Source: Castanea sativa
Taxonomy: Eukaryota > Streptophyta > Magnoliopsida > Fagales > Fagaceae
Direction: 5' to 3'
Assembly (NCBI RefSeq): GCF_040712315.1
Contig: NC_134024.1
Location: 23,448,658-23,512,657 of the forward strand
Length of the DNA: 64,000 nucleotides
Positions 35,041 to 46,339 of the stretch are shown in pieces (the stretch's first letter is position 1; every line of letters starts with the position of its first letter). Under the pieces are notes generated by a model, which was not told where the DNA came from, did no database searches, and was given only the letters and a program-made list of their open reading frames with translations. A program made the position numbers and the translations under genes.

Positions 35041-36070
35041 ACTTTTAATTTTAATTTTTACATCAATGTGACTTGAGTGGTCATTTTGCTAGTTCATGCC
35101 ATGAGAGATGCCAGAGTATGCCATGAGTGGTGTTAGTGAAACACCACTACAGATCCAAAAAACGCCACTATAGGCCGTTAAGAGGACCTATTTTGATAGT
35201 CTACTTCAATTCATTCTAGTAAAACTACAATGGCATTAATGGTAGACATTTTCAGGCTATATAATCGTTTAATTGTGTTGGAGAGAATCTCCATCTTTGC
35301 TAATTATGTTCGTGGCATGTATTTTATCAGTATCCTAATCCTCTTCCTGTAAATTGAACTATGATAAGGTTTTATTTCAGATGAAAGAATTGAATTAGAT
35401 ACTTTCAAAAAGAATCGTGACAATTTTTATTTCATTCAAATTTACCTTTTTCATAATCCTCTTCTTATATATTAAATTTCATATGTCTTATTTTAGATGA
35501 AAGAATTGACTTAGATACTTATTGTTTTATTTTGCTAAAATTTTGCTTTTTATTTTTTATTTTTTATTTTTTATTTTCCACTAAATTTTTGAATTTTAAA
35601 TTGTTTTTCAATGCAGAAATTTTGCTAAAATCTTAGTTTTATGAGTATTGAAAAATCTTTAATTTTAAAATATTTTCAAAATGCAATTTTTTTTTTCTTT
35701 CTAAAATTCTATCAAGAACTTAGTTATTTTATTTTCCACTAAAAAATATTAAATTTTCAAAAATGATTCTAGTGCAAAAAATATGTTTAAATTTCTACCA
35801 GGATCTTGGTTTGTTTGTTTGTTTGTTTTTTTTTTTCACTAGTAAAATCTTAAAGTTTCAAAAAAATTTTTGATGCAAAAATTTTACTTCTAAAAAAAAT
35901 CTAAAATTTTTGAATATTTTCAAAATGCAAAAATTTTGACCAAAATTTTGCTAAAATCCTAGTTTCTGGTTTTTGGCAAAAAATCGTAATTTTAAAATTC
36001 TGAAATCCTATGTAAAATTCGGCCAAGATCCTAGTTTCCTAATTTTCTATTAAAAATGGGCATATCATTA
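35041..36070. repeat. AT-rich degenerate repeats
   Basis: AGATGAAAGAATTGA(A/C)TTAGATACTT occurs at about 35,379 and 35,495. From about 35,570 a degenerate unit containing TTTTCCACTAAA, ATGCAAAAATTTT and (G/A)(C/A)TAAAATC(T/C)TAG recurs about five times at roughly 75-150 base spacing. No gene seen. Confidence 0.5.
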
Positions 36071-36337
36071 ACTGTCACAACCATGTTTCCTTCAAAGTGC
36101 AAAAGGTGGAAGCAAAAGGACTTGGTGCAAGTTGCTCAACCAAAGTGGCAGGTTGAATTCTTCTCAGAAAAAAGAAAAAGTGCTTGGTTGAACTCTTCTT
36201 CAGCTTTCCGTGTATAGAATATATTCCATTATGGTCAACTAATTGATGCAGTTGATAAATGGAAGAAAAAATGTAAGACCAAAAGGACTAGGAAATTTAG
36301 TCAAGAGGGACGTAAAGAATTCCATTATTTTATTTCT

Positions 36338-36346
36338 TATAAATAG
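36338..36346 (+). promoter_or_regulatory. TATA box of MIR169 unit C
   Basis: TATAAATAG lies 102 bases upstream of the mature-position start. It is conserved although the mature sequence itself has changed. Confidence 0.7.
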
Positions 36347-36417
36347 AGGCTCGAAGATGTAGTATTTGCATCATACATTGGAATTATGAAATATTTGAGA
36401 GGAAGAGAGATCGAACA

Positions 36418-36546
36418 TGAGGATAAGAGTCTTGTTTGGTAGCCAATGATGATATGCCTGCTCCTCCAAGGGGTTTCAAGTGTTGAGTCTAGAAACTCTC
36501 CTGTGCATTGTAGGCAGTATTTTTGGCTAATCTGATAGGCTCTTCT
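36418..36546 (+). ncRNA. MIR169-like hairpin copy C with altered mature arm
   Basis: The mature position (36440-36460) reads TAGCCAATGATGATATGCC then TG. It differs from copy A at two internal bases: G to T at position 8 and C to A at position 14. The star arm GGCAGTATTTTTGGCTAAT keeps the fold partly. Position 8 lies next to the cleavage-critical centre, so targeting of canonical NF-YA sites would be weakened. It may be a decaying copy or one with changed specificity. Confidence 0.75.
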
Positions 36547-36858
36547 TTCTCATGCTGGACCTTCTCTTCTTCTAATTAGCAAGCCTTCAACATTATTTTG
36601 CATTCATGGTTTGATCTAGAATGCTGGAACATCTTATGGGGCACGAGTTTAAGCTCAGGAATAAAGGTACGTGAAAATGAAAATAAAATTCTTGTTAGTG
36701 GCTTGCCTTCTTCTCAAATGGGTGTATGATTATGTATTAATTTCTCTCCCTAATTAAGTATCCCAAAACTTCTGTTTGATTTTCGGCAAGTCACCCCTTC
36801 TTTCGCGGCAAGCCTTGACTATAACTATGTGTGCTGGAAAAGCATTTGCATGGTAAAT

Positions 36859-37867
36859 ATCTTGCATCTCAACTTTCAGTTACACTAATAGTTCCATCAC
36901 TATGGTGAATAACAAATCTATACCCCTTAGAATTTTCAGGATATCCAATAAATGTACTTTTGATAGTTTTACTATCTAACTTACTTCTTAAATGTGATGG
37001 GATTAATATATGAGCAGAAGAACCCCAAAGCTTTAAATTTTGTAGATTGGGTTTTCTTCCAGTCCATAATTCATGTGATGTTCTATTATGAATTTTTGTA
37101 GGAACTAGATTAAGCAAGAACATAGCAGTTACAGTTGCTTTTCCCCAAAAAGTAGAACCTAATGAAGAATGGCTTAACATAGACCTTACCATGTCCAACA
37201 AGGTTCTATTACGTCTTTTAGCAACACCATTTTGTTGTGGTGTATAGCTCATGGTAAGTTGATGTGTTATTCCATTTTCTTTCAAAAAATCACTAAATGG
37301 ATCTGATATATACTCTCCCCCACGATCTGATCTTAGTACCTTAATATTTCTTCCTAATTGATTTTCAACTTCCTTTTTGTACTCTTGAAATTTTTCAAAA
37401 ACTTCAGATTTTTTATGCATCAAGTATATGTGTCCATATCGAGAAAAATCATCAATGAATGTGACAAAATATAACATACCCCTATGAGTTTTAATATTTA
37501 ATGGACCACATACATCAGAATGTACAATAGCTAATAATTCATTGGATCTTTGTCCTTTAGGAAAAGGAAGTCTAGCCATTTTACTAGATATGCAAGGTTC
37601 ACAAGTAGGAAAAACAATGTTCATGTTTGGAATTAATCCCATATTAATCATCATTTTCATTTTATTTTTATTAATGTGTCCTAATCTCTTATGCCATATA
37701 CAAGGATCATCCATACATAAACAAGCATCATCATAAGCATAAGAATGATTAATAGACATATCAAAGTAAGCAAAAGAACCAACCATTTTGCCATATGGCT
37801 TGACGATGCAGAGTCTACCCACCATGCTCCGAAGTCAACATCAGTTAACAGAGATTCAGATACCACA
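36859..37867 (-). pseudogene. Ty1/copia pol fragment: protease remnant and integrase
   Basis: From the gypsy junction downwards the minus strand reads VSESLLTDVDFGAWWVDSA, the copia protease start with DSA where DSG is usual. It then jumps to the GAG pre-integrase zinc region (HKRLGHINKNKM...CEPCISSKMARLPF) and the integrase core (VHSDVCGPL, FVTFIDDFSRYG, VLRSDRGGEY, SYTPQQNGVAKRRNR). An internal deletion separates protease from pre-integrase. The fragment stops at 36,859 inside MIR169 unit C, so reverse transcriptase, RNase H and the 3' LTR are gone. It continues the gag at 49,097-49,945, split by the gypsy insertion. Confidence 0.92.
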
Positions 37868-37872
37868 CAAAC

Positions 37873-38563
37873 TGTAAGTGCATAATTGCACCTGGACCCA
37901 AAGACAGTCACGGGCTCAGGCCCAATGAGCCTTAAACAATAAAATTTATAGAGTGTGGACTTGAAACCTAGGTTAGAAGTGTTGGGAGCTTGATAACAGG
38001 CTTTTATAAACAAACACAAGTAAATAACGTACGATAATGACAAATGGATCTCCTCGGACTCGAGCCGAGGACTACTTCTTTATTATTTCTCTTTCTTCCT
38101 TCAAGATTACAATTTCTTAATTTCTTTCTTAGTTTTTCGATTCCCCTTTTCTTTGGCCTTTACCCCCCTTTTATACTTCCTTCCCTGATACTTTTTGAAC
38201 AGTGACTAGAAGTTTCCACCTCACTGTTCAGGGGTCACCTCCCTATTAACGCGGCTGTGGAGGTAGGTGCAGCCTTTAATGCGGAGGTGGCAGCCTTTGC
38301 TCTTGATATTTTCTTTAATACCTGCGTCTAGAAGATTCAGTGATGTCCCCCTTTAACCACCCGCCTTCTGTGGTCAGTGCCTCGACCTTCATAATGAAGT
38401 TTTGAGTTCTCTTTGAATCCGTCCGAGGAGCAAGCTCTCCTCGCCGTATCCTCGGACCCTCGGCGTATGGGCCAACTCGTAGAGTTTAATTATGGAGCAG
38501 GTTGGCCCTCCATGCTACAGTCCAAAGGCCCACATGCCCATTTGGGTCTTTTTACTCCTTACA
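37873..38563 (-). repeat. Gypsy 3' LTR
   Basis: 691 bases, highly similar to the 5' LTR at 48399-49091 with scattered substitutions and 1-2 base indels (for example around 38,255-38,275 and 38,310-38,370). It contains CTCCTCGGACTCGAG(C)CGAGGA and a TATA-like TTTTATACTTCC region. Confidence 0.93.
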
Positions 38564-38577
38564 ATAGCCCCTCAAAA
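38564..38577 (-). other. Polypurine tract of the gypsy element
   Basis: On the minus strand TTTTGAGGGGCTAT sits immediately inside the 3' LTR, the expected place for plus-strand DNA priming. Confidence 0.7.
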
Positions 38578-39070
38578 CTCTATTTTTCATCATCCGAGGA
38601 GAAAAATAGGGTTTTGATCCAACGAAAACTTTCCCCACACGTTCTGTAAATAACTATGTGTGTGAAGGCCGTTTGGCGTTCCAGAGGATGCCATATGGCA
38701 GTTTTATTTTCAAAAATGCGCGCATTTATTACTATAAGTTACACCTTGTCCCCCACGTTCAACGGTGAGATGGGCATCCAACAGTCCTCATTATTTCACG
38801 AAAATTTAGGCGGGACAAATATAATTTCGAGGCCTCTTTCCGCACACCGTGACGTTTCGGGAACCTGCGCCTTCATTTAATTCATCAGGGACTAATCCCA
38901 TCAAAACATCAGTAAACATACTTTACCCGCAGAAAACCGTGGAAATTTGCACAACTTGAGATTCGTAAGTTTTTGATTCTTCTTTTCTTAACCTTTTCTC
39001 CTCGGATCTTGTCCTCGGCTATCCTTGTAGACATTTTTCCTTTTAGAGTTTAGTCTTTCATCCCTCCCTG

Positions 39071-41500
39071 ATGGGAAAATTTAAGTGTCTAGTTGATACC
39101 GCCGTTGGAATGGAAGGCTTCAGAGCCAAGTATCACATTCCCGGCGATGTAGGTTTAAAATATTGCCCGGCGGAAGCCGTGGCCGGCTCTAGAAAGGAAG
39201 GAGAGGTTATCATCCCAATGGTAGCCTTTGTAGAGGGTGGGATGACCCTCCCAATGAAGCTTGTAACTAGGGAGTACCTCTACAACCACCGGTTGTGTCC
39301 CGATCAGTGCACCTCAAACGTTTTTAGAGTTTTGGGTTGCGTCGATGCTCTAAACGAGCAAATGGGTCTAAACCTCACCTGGCACGATGTCGTCTTTCTA
39401 TACGAGTGCCATAAACTCACCAATGTAGGTTACTACATTAAATCCCGCTCCAGCGTCGTTAGGCTAATCTCCTGTCTGCCCAAATCCAACAAAGGCATGA
39501 AGGATGACTACCTGATCGTCTCTGGGAACTGGCACGACGGCCTCCACTGCCCAGTTGAGTGGGGAGATCCAGGTGCGACACCTTAGGATTAACCTCCCCA
39601 CCGCACAACTTCCACTAACACTCACAAAAATGTGTATTCACATGTATTCATGTTTATTTAAGTTTATTATATGTTGTGTGAATTTGACCATATTTGTTTG
39701 CTTTGATGTCTTTCTTTGCAGATAAGCAACACGTACGCCCGTGCTTAAGCCACTGTAATGTTGCAGATCTGAACCGAGTACTGCGCTCTGAGGTGTTTGT
39801 CAGCGCGGACCTACAACTCAGGGCTGCTCATCTGATTCTAGGGTACGATCCCATATCCTCGGACTTCCAGGCAATAGATAACGCCATTATTGCCGGTGAC
39901 CGGCGGCGTAGGAAGATTCACGTAGCCAGACCACACTTCCTGGCCGACAACGACCTCCCTGACGCCCCTAACACCATACTGTACCTACAACCGATTGCTG
40001 CGGTCCCTCTAGCTACACACTCCCAGGCAACTGTTGTCCCAGAGGAGCAAGTGTCTTCTTCAAACACTTTGGATGAGGAGATAGAAAACTTCCAGCTCGA
40101 GGACTCTTCACGACCTCGCGGAAATCCATTTGTTATCCTCTCCGACGAGGAGGAAGAAGAAGCCGAGGCCTCTGGGATCGCGGGTCTAGTGATAGCGCGT
40201 CCAGACGACAGTTCAATCGAAGAAGAAATGGACAAGCTTAAGGATCTCATGACCGACAGAGGTGCCCGAGTGGCAAAGAAAGGAGCAAAATGGGCCCAAG
40301 CTCACCCTGCTTTGCCACCACCCCCTCCTCCAGCCGAGACAAAGCCTCCTACAGATGATTCTAAAAAGAAGAGAAAGGTGGACGCCGAGGGGGCTGGTGG
40401 GGAGAAAGCAAAGAAACTAAAACAGCAACCGCCGCTGGCCCAACAACAGAAGCCGGACAAAGGCAAAGGGCGCGCCCGCCGCCTGAGAGCGGGGAGGTCT
40501 AGGAAGTGGCCGAGGTGCGACGAGCACCCGCCACCCGGTCTCCCGACTCGAGGCCGGATGGCGCCCCTATTCCCCGCCACTCCAAAGATCGTGGTAGTCT
40601 AACAAGGCCACGCCCACCACCTAGCCGAGGTGTTGGAGCGTCCTTTTTCGTTGCCCAAGGATATGGAATCCTTGGAGAAGATGGTGGCCACCGCAGCTGT
40701 TCCTCTCACTGAAAAAGGGTTTAGCTCTGGTAAGTTCCACCTCGCACTTATGTTCTGTATTTATTGTAAACACTTTACTGCATTGACCCTCCTAACATTT
40801 TTGCAGTCCATCCAAGAGGTTTTTGAGGCCGAGAAGTTCATGGAGGATTCTCGAAAGCGCGCTGGGATGGAGCAGGAGTTAAGACAAGAGGCAGAAAGGG
40901 AAGCTCACTTCACGCCTGGCCGACCTGAAAAGAGAGAGAGACGGCGACAAGGCCAGCTTGAAGACAATGGCAACCTAAGTGGAGGGGCAGCGTAAGCTTC
41001 TCCATCAAAAGGATGACGAGCTCGCTCAAGTCTATCAGGCACGCTCCGACTTGGAAAAGGAGCTTACGCTGGCGAAGGAAGAGGCTCGCGCCCACCAAAG
41101 ACACCTCGGAGGCCGTGAAGAAGGCCGCTTATCGTGAGGTGGCTAAAACGCAAGAAGAGCCGACAGAGGCCTTTGCCGCCTTGCGGCCGAGAGTACCGTC
41201 GCCAGGTGTCCGGGGAGAGGCCATGAATGCGAGGGGTTCCTCAAGCTTTCCGAGCCGAGGAAGCCCGAGAACATCCGGCTTCCCTAGACATACAGAAATT
41301 GAAGACCCTCCCGTCGTCGCCTCTCATGCCCTTCCTCCCCGTGGTGGAAGAGCTCGTTCCTCGCTCCTACGTAACCCGAAGGTTCCCATAAAGAGAAGGA
41401 CGAGGGCGTTGGTGCCGAGAAGGAGCAGATCCAGAGCGTGGAGCCCCTCATTCCTTCAATAGACAAAGGGAAACAAGCCTTGTCCACCTTTGAGCTAGAA
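39071..41500 (+). pseudogene. Antisense ORF of Tat-type gypsy element (Transposase_28-like), spliced and broken
   Basis: This reads opposite to gag-pol. Exon 1 (39071-39572) starts at ATG (MGKFKCLVDTAVGMEGF) and holds VEGGMTLPMKLVTREYLYN and WHDVVFLYECHKL, which resemble the 'putative gypsy type transposon' family (PF04195). A GT-AG intron (39573-39721) joins in frame to exon 2 (39722 on), which has an acidic stretch (SDEEEEEAEA), a Pro run and basic KKKRK/KAKKLKQ clusters, possibly nuclear signals. A TAA at 40600-40602 interrupts it, after which the same frame goes on to AEVLERPFSLPKDMESLEK. A second intron (about 40,730-40,806) leads to a charged, coiled-coil-like part (FEAEKFMEDSRKRAGMEQEL), which then loses frame. 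Function in the element is unknown. A short CTCGG/CCGAGG-rich leader precedes the ATG. Confidence 0.75.
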
Positions 41501-41754
41501 TTGAAGAGTACTGAGGTTGGTAGCAGCTCCCTTCAAGACCCACTGCTCTAATTTAGGGCCTAGTCTAGGAATTTTTTTGTACTCCCCTTCCTTGTCTGTA
41601 ATTAATGAAAAACATTTTTATTTGGCTTTCAATATTGTTGCCTTTGTTTTACTTTATTCTTTTTGTGCTTGCCATGAGAGCTTTCAATATCAAACAGTTA
41701 AAGGGAAAACAGCATAAATAAGTATAATTCCACTATGCAAATAACTATGACTTC

Positions 41755-42985
41755 AAGAATGCCGCATAACTTAATTTAGACATCAAATAATGTCTAAGTT
41801 TAGACAACTCATATGACAGTTAAACCTTTGTAATCTAACATATTGCTTTCAGTAGGATGCAAGGTCCAAGGACCATTCCTTACAAAAATTTTGCTTAACC
41901 CTTAAAAATGAAGAGCTTGAGATCCAAATTAATAAATGGTGAGATAATGATTCCCAAAAACGGATGATAAGAATAAGAACAATGACAAAATATTAAGAAT
42001 AGTGACAAAGCTTGTGGTCCGAGGACCACACTTAACCAAGTTTCTGTTTGACTTTTAAGAATAGTAACTTCAAATGTTAATTTCCCCAAAGTAGGAGGTC
42101 CGAGGACCCTACATAACTAAGGTTCTGTTTAACAAATGACAAGACATCAATTTCCACAAGGTTTGTGGTCCGAGGACTGCACTTAACCAAGTTTCTGTTT
42201 GATTCTTAAGAACAGTAGCTTCAAATGTTAATTTCTCCAAAGTAGGAGGTCCAAGGACCCTGCATAACTAAGGTTCTGTTTAACAAATGACAAGACATCA
42301 ATTTTCACAAGGTTTGTGGTCCGAGGACTGCACTTAACCAAGTTTCTGTTTGATTCTTAAGAACAGTAGCTTCAAATGTTAATTTCCCCAAAGTAGGAGG
42401 TCCGAGGACCCTGCATAACTAAGGTTCTGTTTAACACATGACAAGACATCAATTTTCACAAGGTTTGTGGTCCGAGGACTGCACTTAACCAAGTTTCTGT
42501 TTGATTCTTAAGAACAGTAGCTTCAAATGTTAATTTCTCCAAAGTAGGAGGTCCAAGGACCCTGCATAACTAAGGTTCTGTTTAACAAATGACAAGACAT
42601 CAATTTTCACAAGGCTTGTGGTCCGAGGACAGCACATAACCAAGTTTCTGTTTGATTCTTAAGAACAGTAGCTTCAAATGTTAATTTCCCCAAAGTAGGA
42701 GGTCCGAGGACCCTGCATAACTAAAGTTCTATTTAACAAATGACAAGACATCAATTTCCACAAGGTTTGTGGTCCGAGGACTGCACTTAACTAAGTTTCT
42801 GTTTGATTCTTAAGAACAGTAGCTTCAAATGTTAATTTCCCCAAAGTAGGAGGTCCGAGGACCCGGCATAACTAAGGTTCTGTTTAACAAATGACAAGAC
42901 ATCAATTTCCACAAGGTTTGTGGTCCGAGGACTGCACTTAACCAAGTTTCTGTTTGATTCTTAAGAACAGTAGCTGCAAGCGTCA
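41755..42985. repeat. 151-bp tandem array (about seven units) inside the gypsy element
   Basis: The phrase G(T/C)TTGTGGTCCGAGGAC begins at 42010, 42161, 42312, 42463, 42614, 42765 and 42916, exactly 151 bases apart each time. Each unit holds two related halves, each with GGTCCGAGGAC and TTCTGTTT(G/A)A. The dimer therefore grew from a shorter repeat of about 70-80 bases. Diverged half-units extend left to about 41,755. There is no coding potential. The position between integrase and the 3' LTR is where Tat elements are known to carry satellite-like arrays. Confidence 0.95.
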
Positions 42986-43031
42986 AAGATACTCATAACT
43001 TTAAAATGTTAACTGACAAAGGCACATTTTA

Positions 43032-44213
43032 TTAATAATAATACCTTCTAAGATTATTTACATTCCATGGGCGTGGTACAATTCTTTCATCTAGGTCAGC
43101 TAACCGATATGACCCTATGCCTGCTACTGAAACAATGCAATAGGGGCCTTCCCAGTTGGGTCCTAGCTTACCCCAAGCTGGGTTCTTAGAAGTGCCTACA
43201 ACTTTCCTTAGTACAAGATCACCAGGTGCAAGTGGCCTTAGCTTCACGTGGGCATCAAATCCCCGTTTTAGCTTCTGTTGATAATAAGCCATTTGGACCA
43301 TGGCTGCCTCGCGTCGTTCCTCGAGTAAATCAAGACCTTTCTCCAGGAGTCCATTGTTATTCTCCGGACTAAAAGAACTTGTCTTCAGGGTGGGAAAACC
43401 GTATTCAGTAGGTATCACCGCCTCGGCTCCATAAGTCATAGAGAATGGCGTTTCTCCCGTGGACCCGCGGTGTGGTCCGATACGTCCATAGAACATGAGG
43501 GAGCTCTTCTACCCATCCGCCTTTCGCATCGTCCAACCTTTTCTTAAGCCCACCGACTATGACCTTGTTAACGGCCTCGCTTGCCCATTTCCCCGAGGAT
43601 AAGCCGGGGTGGAGTATCCGTTTATGATACCCATGTCACCACAATATTGCCTAAAGGCCTTGCCGTCGAATTAAACGCCATTGCCTGAGATAAGCGTGTG
43701 TGGTATACCGAATCTAGTGACAATATTTTTCCGTACAAACTTCTTGGAATCAATATCTCCGATATTCGCTAAGGGCTCCCGCCTCAACCCATTTGGTGAA
43801 ATAGTCTCGTTCCCACAAGAAGCCATATTTTATTTCCCGCCGCTCTCGGAAATGGCCCCACTATGTCCAATCCCCACCGCGCAAAAGGCCAGAACCGGAG
43901 AGAGGGTTAAGAACCCCTCCAGGCCGATGAATATTGGGGCGAACCTCCGGCATTGATCACATTTTCCGGCATAGTCCCGAGCCTCCCTCTCGCATGTCGG
44001 GCCACCAATAACCCCCCGAGTCGTGGGCCCCATGGGCTAAGACCTTCCCCGTTGTGGCTTCCACAAATCCCTTCATGCAGCTCTTCGAGAAGTGCTTCCG
44101 TTGATTCAGGTGCACACACAATAAGTACGGTCCCCGAGAAGGATCGTTTCAGACAGCTTCGATCCCTGATAGCCAAAAACGTGGCGCCTTCTGACGCACC
44201 TTCTCTGCTTTAG
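43032..44213 (-). pseudogene. Gypsy integrase region
   Basis: The C-terminal part (43032-43496) is open and reads GETPFSMTYGAEAVIPTE, KLRPLAPGDLVLRKV, NWEGPYCIV and SYRLADLDERIVPRPWN, typical of a gypsy integrase end. The catalytic core between about 43,500 and 43,830 is broken by frameshifts. Upstream, 43907-44176 shows a decayed zinc-binding part (HEGICGSHNG). It is not functional. Confidence 0.85.
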
Positions 44214-45306
44214 ACTTGTCCTCAGGAAGGATGTCGTTCTTAAGAAAAGATACGACTGGGTCCATCCAACTAGCTCCAAGCCTTATTAGATGGACGCGAG
44301 CCGCCTTGGCGGGGATAAGAGTTGGCTCCAGCAAATCCTCCACAAGGATAATCCTGGGCAAGTCCTGAGCCGAGGACGTTGCTAACGTAGCCAAGGAATC
44401 GGCATGAGTGTTCCCACTCCTAGAGATGTGAGCTAAGACAAAGGAGTCAAATTCTGCTTGCTGACGCTTAACCTGGGCCAAATATTCTTGCATTCTTGGA
44501 TCCCTGGCCTCCATGGTCCCCATGACCTGGCCAACCACTAACTGAGAGTCCGAGAACGCATGGACTTCCTTTCCACCCATCTTATGTAGCATGTTCATGC
44601 CTACCAGAACTGCTTCGTATTCGGCTTCATTATTAGTAGCCGAGAATGATAGCCTTAGAGATTTTTCAAAGATAATTCCCTCTGGGGATATCAGAACAAG
44701 TCCCACACCAGACCCTCTCTGATTAGCTGCCCTAACCACATACATTTTCCAAGTCGAAGGCCCTGCGGCCGTGATCACACCAACTGATTTTCCATCCATG
44801 CGTGCTTCCTTTAGAGTCTCTTCTGGCAATGGTTCAGCAAACTCGCCACCAAGCCGGCCGAGGACTCCGGCCCTTCACCGAGGTGCGAGGTTTGTATTTA
44901 ACGTCAAAAGCTCCTAATATGGTTCCCCACTTTGCCACCCTACCAAGGTAGCGGCGCCGTCGCGTAACACTCGCCTTGAGAGGCAATTGGGGTCGTGACC
45001 ACCAGCATGAGACTGAAAATAATGAAGGAGCTTCCGCGTGGCATGAACTATGGCCAGAAGCGCTTTCTCCAAGAGCAAGTAGCGCACCTCGGCCTCATTC
45101 AAAGACTTACTAACATAGTAGACCGGTCTTTGCACCCCACTTTCATTCCTGATAAGGACCAGCCGACCGCGTGCACGGCCACCGCCGATAAGCAAACAAG
45201 ACCTCGTCCGCCTCGGGCGAGACAAAATGGGTGGCCGAGAAAGATATTGTTTAAGCCGCCGGAAAGCTAACACGTTGATTCCTCGGTCCATTGAAACCCT
45301 TTCCAC
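44149..45306 (-). pseudogene. Gypsy RNase H region (two RNase H-like segments)
   Basis: 44914-45306 reads VLIRNESGVQRPVYYVSKS and LNEAEVRYLLLEKALLAIV, the usual RNase H-like domain after gypsy RT. 44149-44829 reads GSGVGLVLISPEG, LSFSATNNEAEYEAVLVGM, HAFSDSQLVVGQVMG and SGNTHADSLATLA, an additional archaeal/plant-type RNase H with its acidic residues visible. A frameshift lies between them near 44,830-44,910. Tandem RNase H plus an extra aRNH-like domain is described for Tat-type elements; my assignment is from motifs only. Confidence 0.82.
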
Positions 45307-46312
45307 TTATTCAACAATTGGAAGAAGGGACGCATCGGCCACGACCGAGAGATAAACCTATTCAATGCGGCAATCATCCCTAATTTCTCGGATTTCTTTT
45401 GGGTTGCGAGGAGGCCGCAAGTCCCGAATAGCCTTTACCCGTGCTAGGTTTACCTCTATGCCTCTACGAGTGATCATGTACCCCAAAAAATTTCCAGATC
45501 TAACGCCGAAAAGAGCATTTTGAGGCATTAAGACGCAGTTTGTACTTTCTTAACACCCGAAAGGTGTCACTGTGTCTCTCACGTGTGAAGGTATCGTTTT
45601 CTCTTTACCACCATATCGTCTACATACACCTCAATAGTCTCCCCAATTACCGTTCGAACATCCCGGTCATCATTCTTTGGTAAGTAGCCCCGCATTTTTC
45701 AAACCAAATGGCATGACCTTATAATGATAATTCCCCGTCTGAGTAATGAAGGCAAACCTTCTCTCTTAATCCTCCAATGCCAAGGGAATCCGTGGTAACC
45801 CCGGAAGGCATCCAAAAAACTCATCCGAGGATGTCCGACAAAGGCATCCACCAGCTTGATCAATATGCGGTAATGGGAACAAATCTTTGGGACAGTGCCT
45901 TGTTTAGATCAAGAAAGTCCACACACACCCTCCACGTTCCATTCTTCTTTTTAACAACAACCGTGTGGGCCAACCACTCGGGTAAAACTTCTTTGATAGC
46001 CCCAAACTCTTCGAGTTTAAGCACCTCTTCCTTCACATAGCCTCGAATGTTCCTCTCGGAAGAGCGCCGAGGTGGCTGCCTTCTCGGAACAATAGCCGGG
46101 TTGACATTCAAATGATGACAAATGAAGCTCGGATCGACACCCGGAGCTTCGTAAGGATCCCACGCAAAAACATCAATATTGTCCTTCGAAATTCTAACAA
46201 TTCGATCTTCTTGGTGTGGCAAAAGTATGCCGACTTGGAAGAACCTCTCCGGGTTATCGGCTACCGGAAACTTCTCTAACTCCTCACAATGTGTCTCCTC
46301 TCCCGTCACCAT
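45307..46312 (-). pseudogene. Gypsy reverse transcriptase region, fragmented
   Basis: 45860-46312 reads DNIDVFAWDPYEAPGVDPS, GAIKEVLPEWLAHTVVVKKK and GTWRVCVDFLDLNKA, the start of a gypsy RT with the expected N-terminal fingers. The palm follows toward 45,310 in several frames with small deletions. I could not read a clean catalytic YVDD; a VYVDDMVV-like segment is recognisable only across disrupted frames near 45,600-45,640. Confidence 0.8.
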
Positions 46313-46339
46313 CCCGCATGAATCGGAGTCGTTAACTCG

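Larger units (their letters stand above)
36075..36858 (+). repeat. pri-miR169 duplication unit C (truncated)
   Basis: Homologous to units A and B from GTCACAACCATG onward, including the ATTCCATTATGGTCAAC block, TATA box and hairpin. Homology stops at GCATTTGCATGGTAAATAT (36,858). The next base is copia sequence, so the tail present in A and B is missing. Confidence 0.82.

Noticed and set aside
41755..42985. Regularly spaced repeats considered as a CRISPR array
   Set aside because: Repeats are contiguous 151-bp units without unique spacers, inside a plant retrotransposon. They are a tandem array, not CRISPR.
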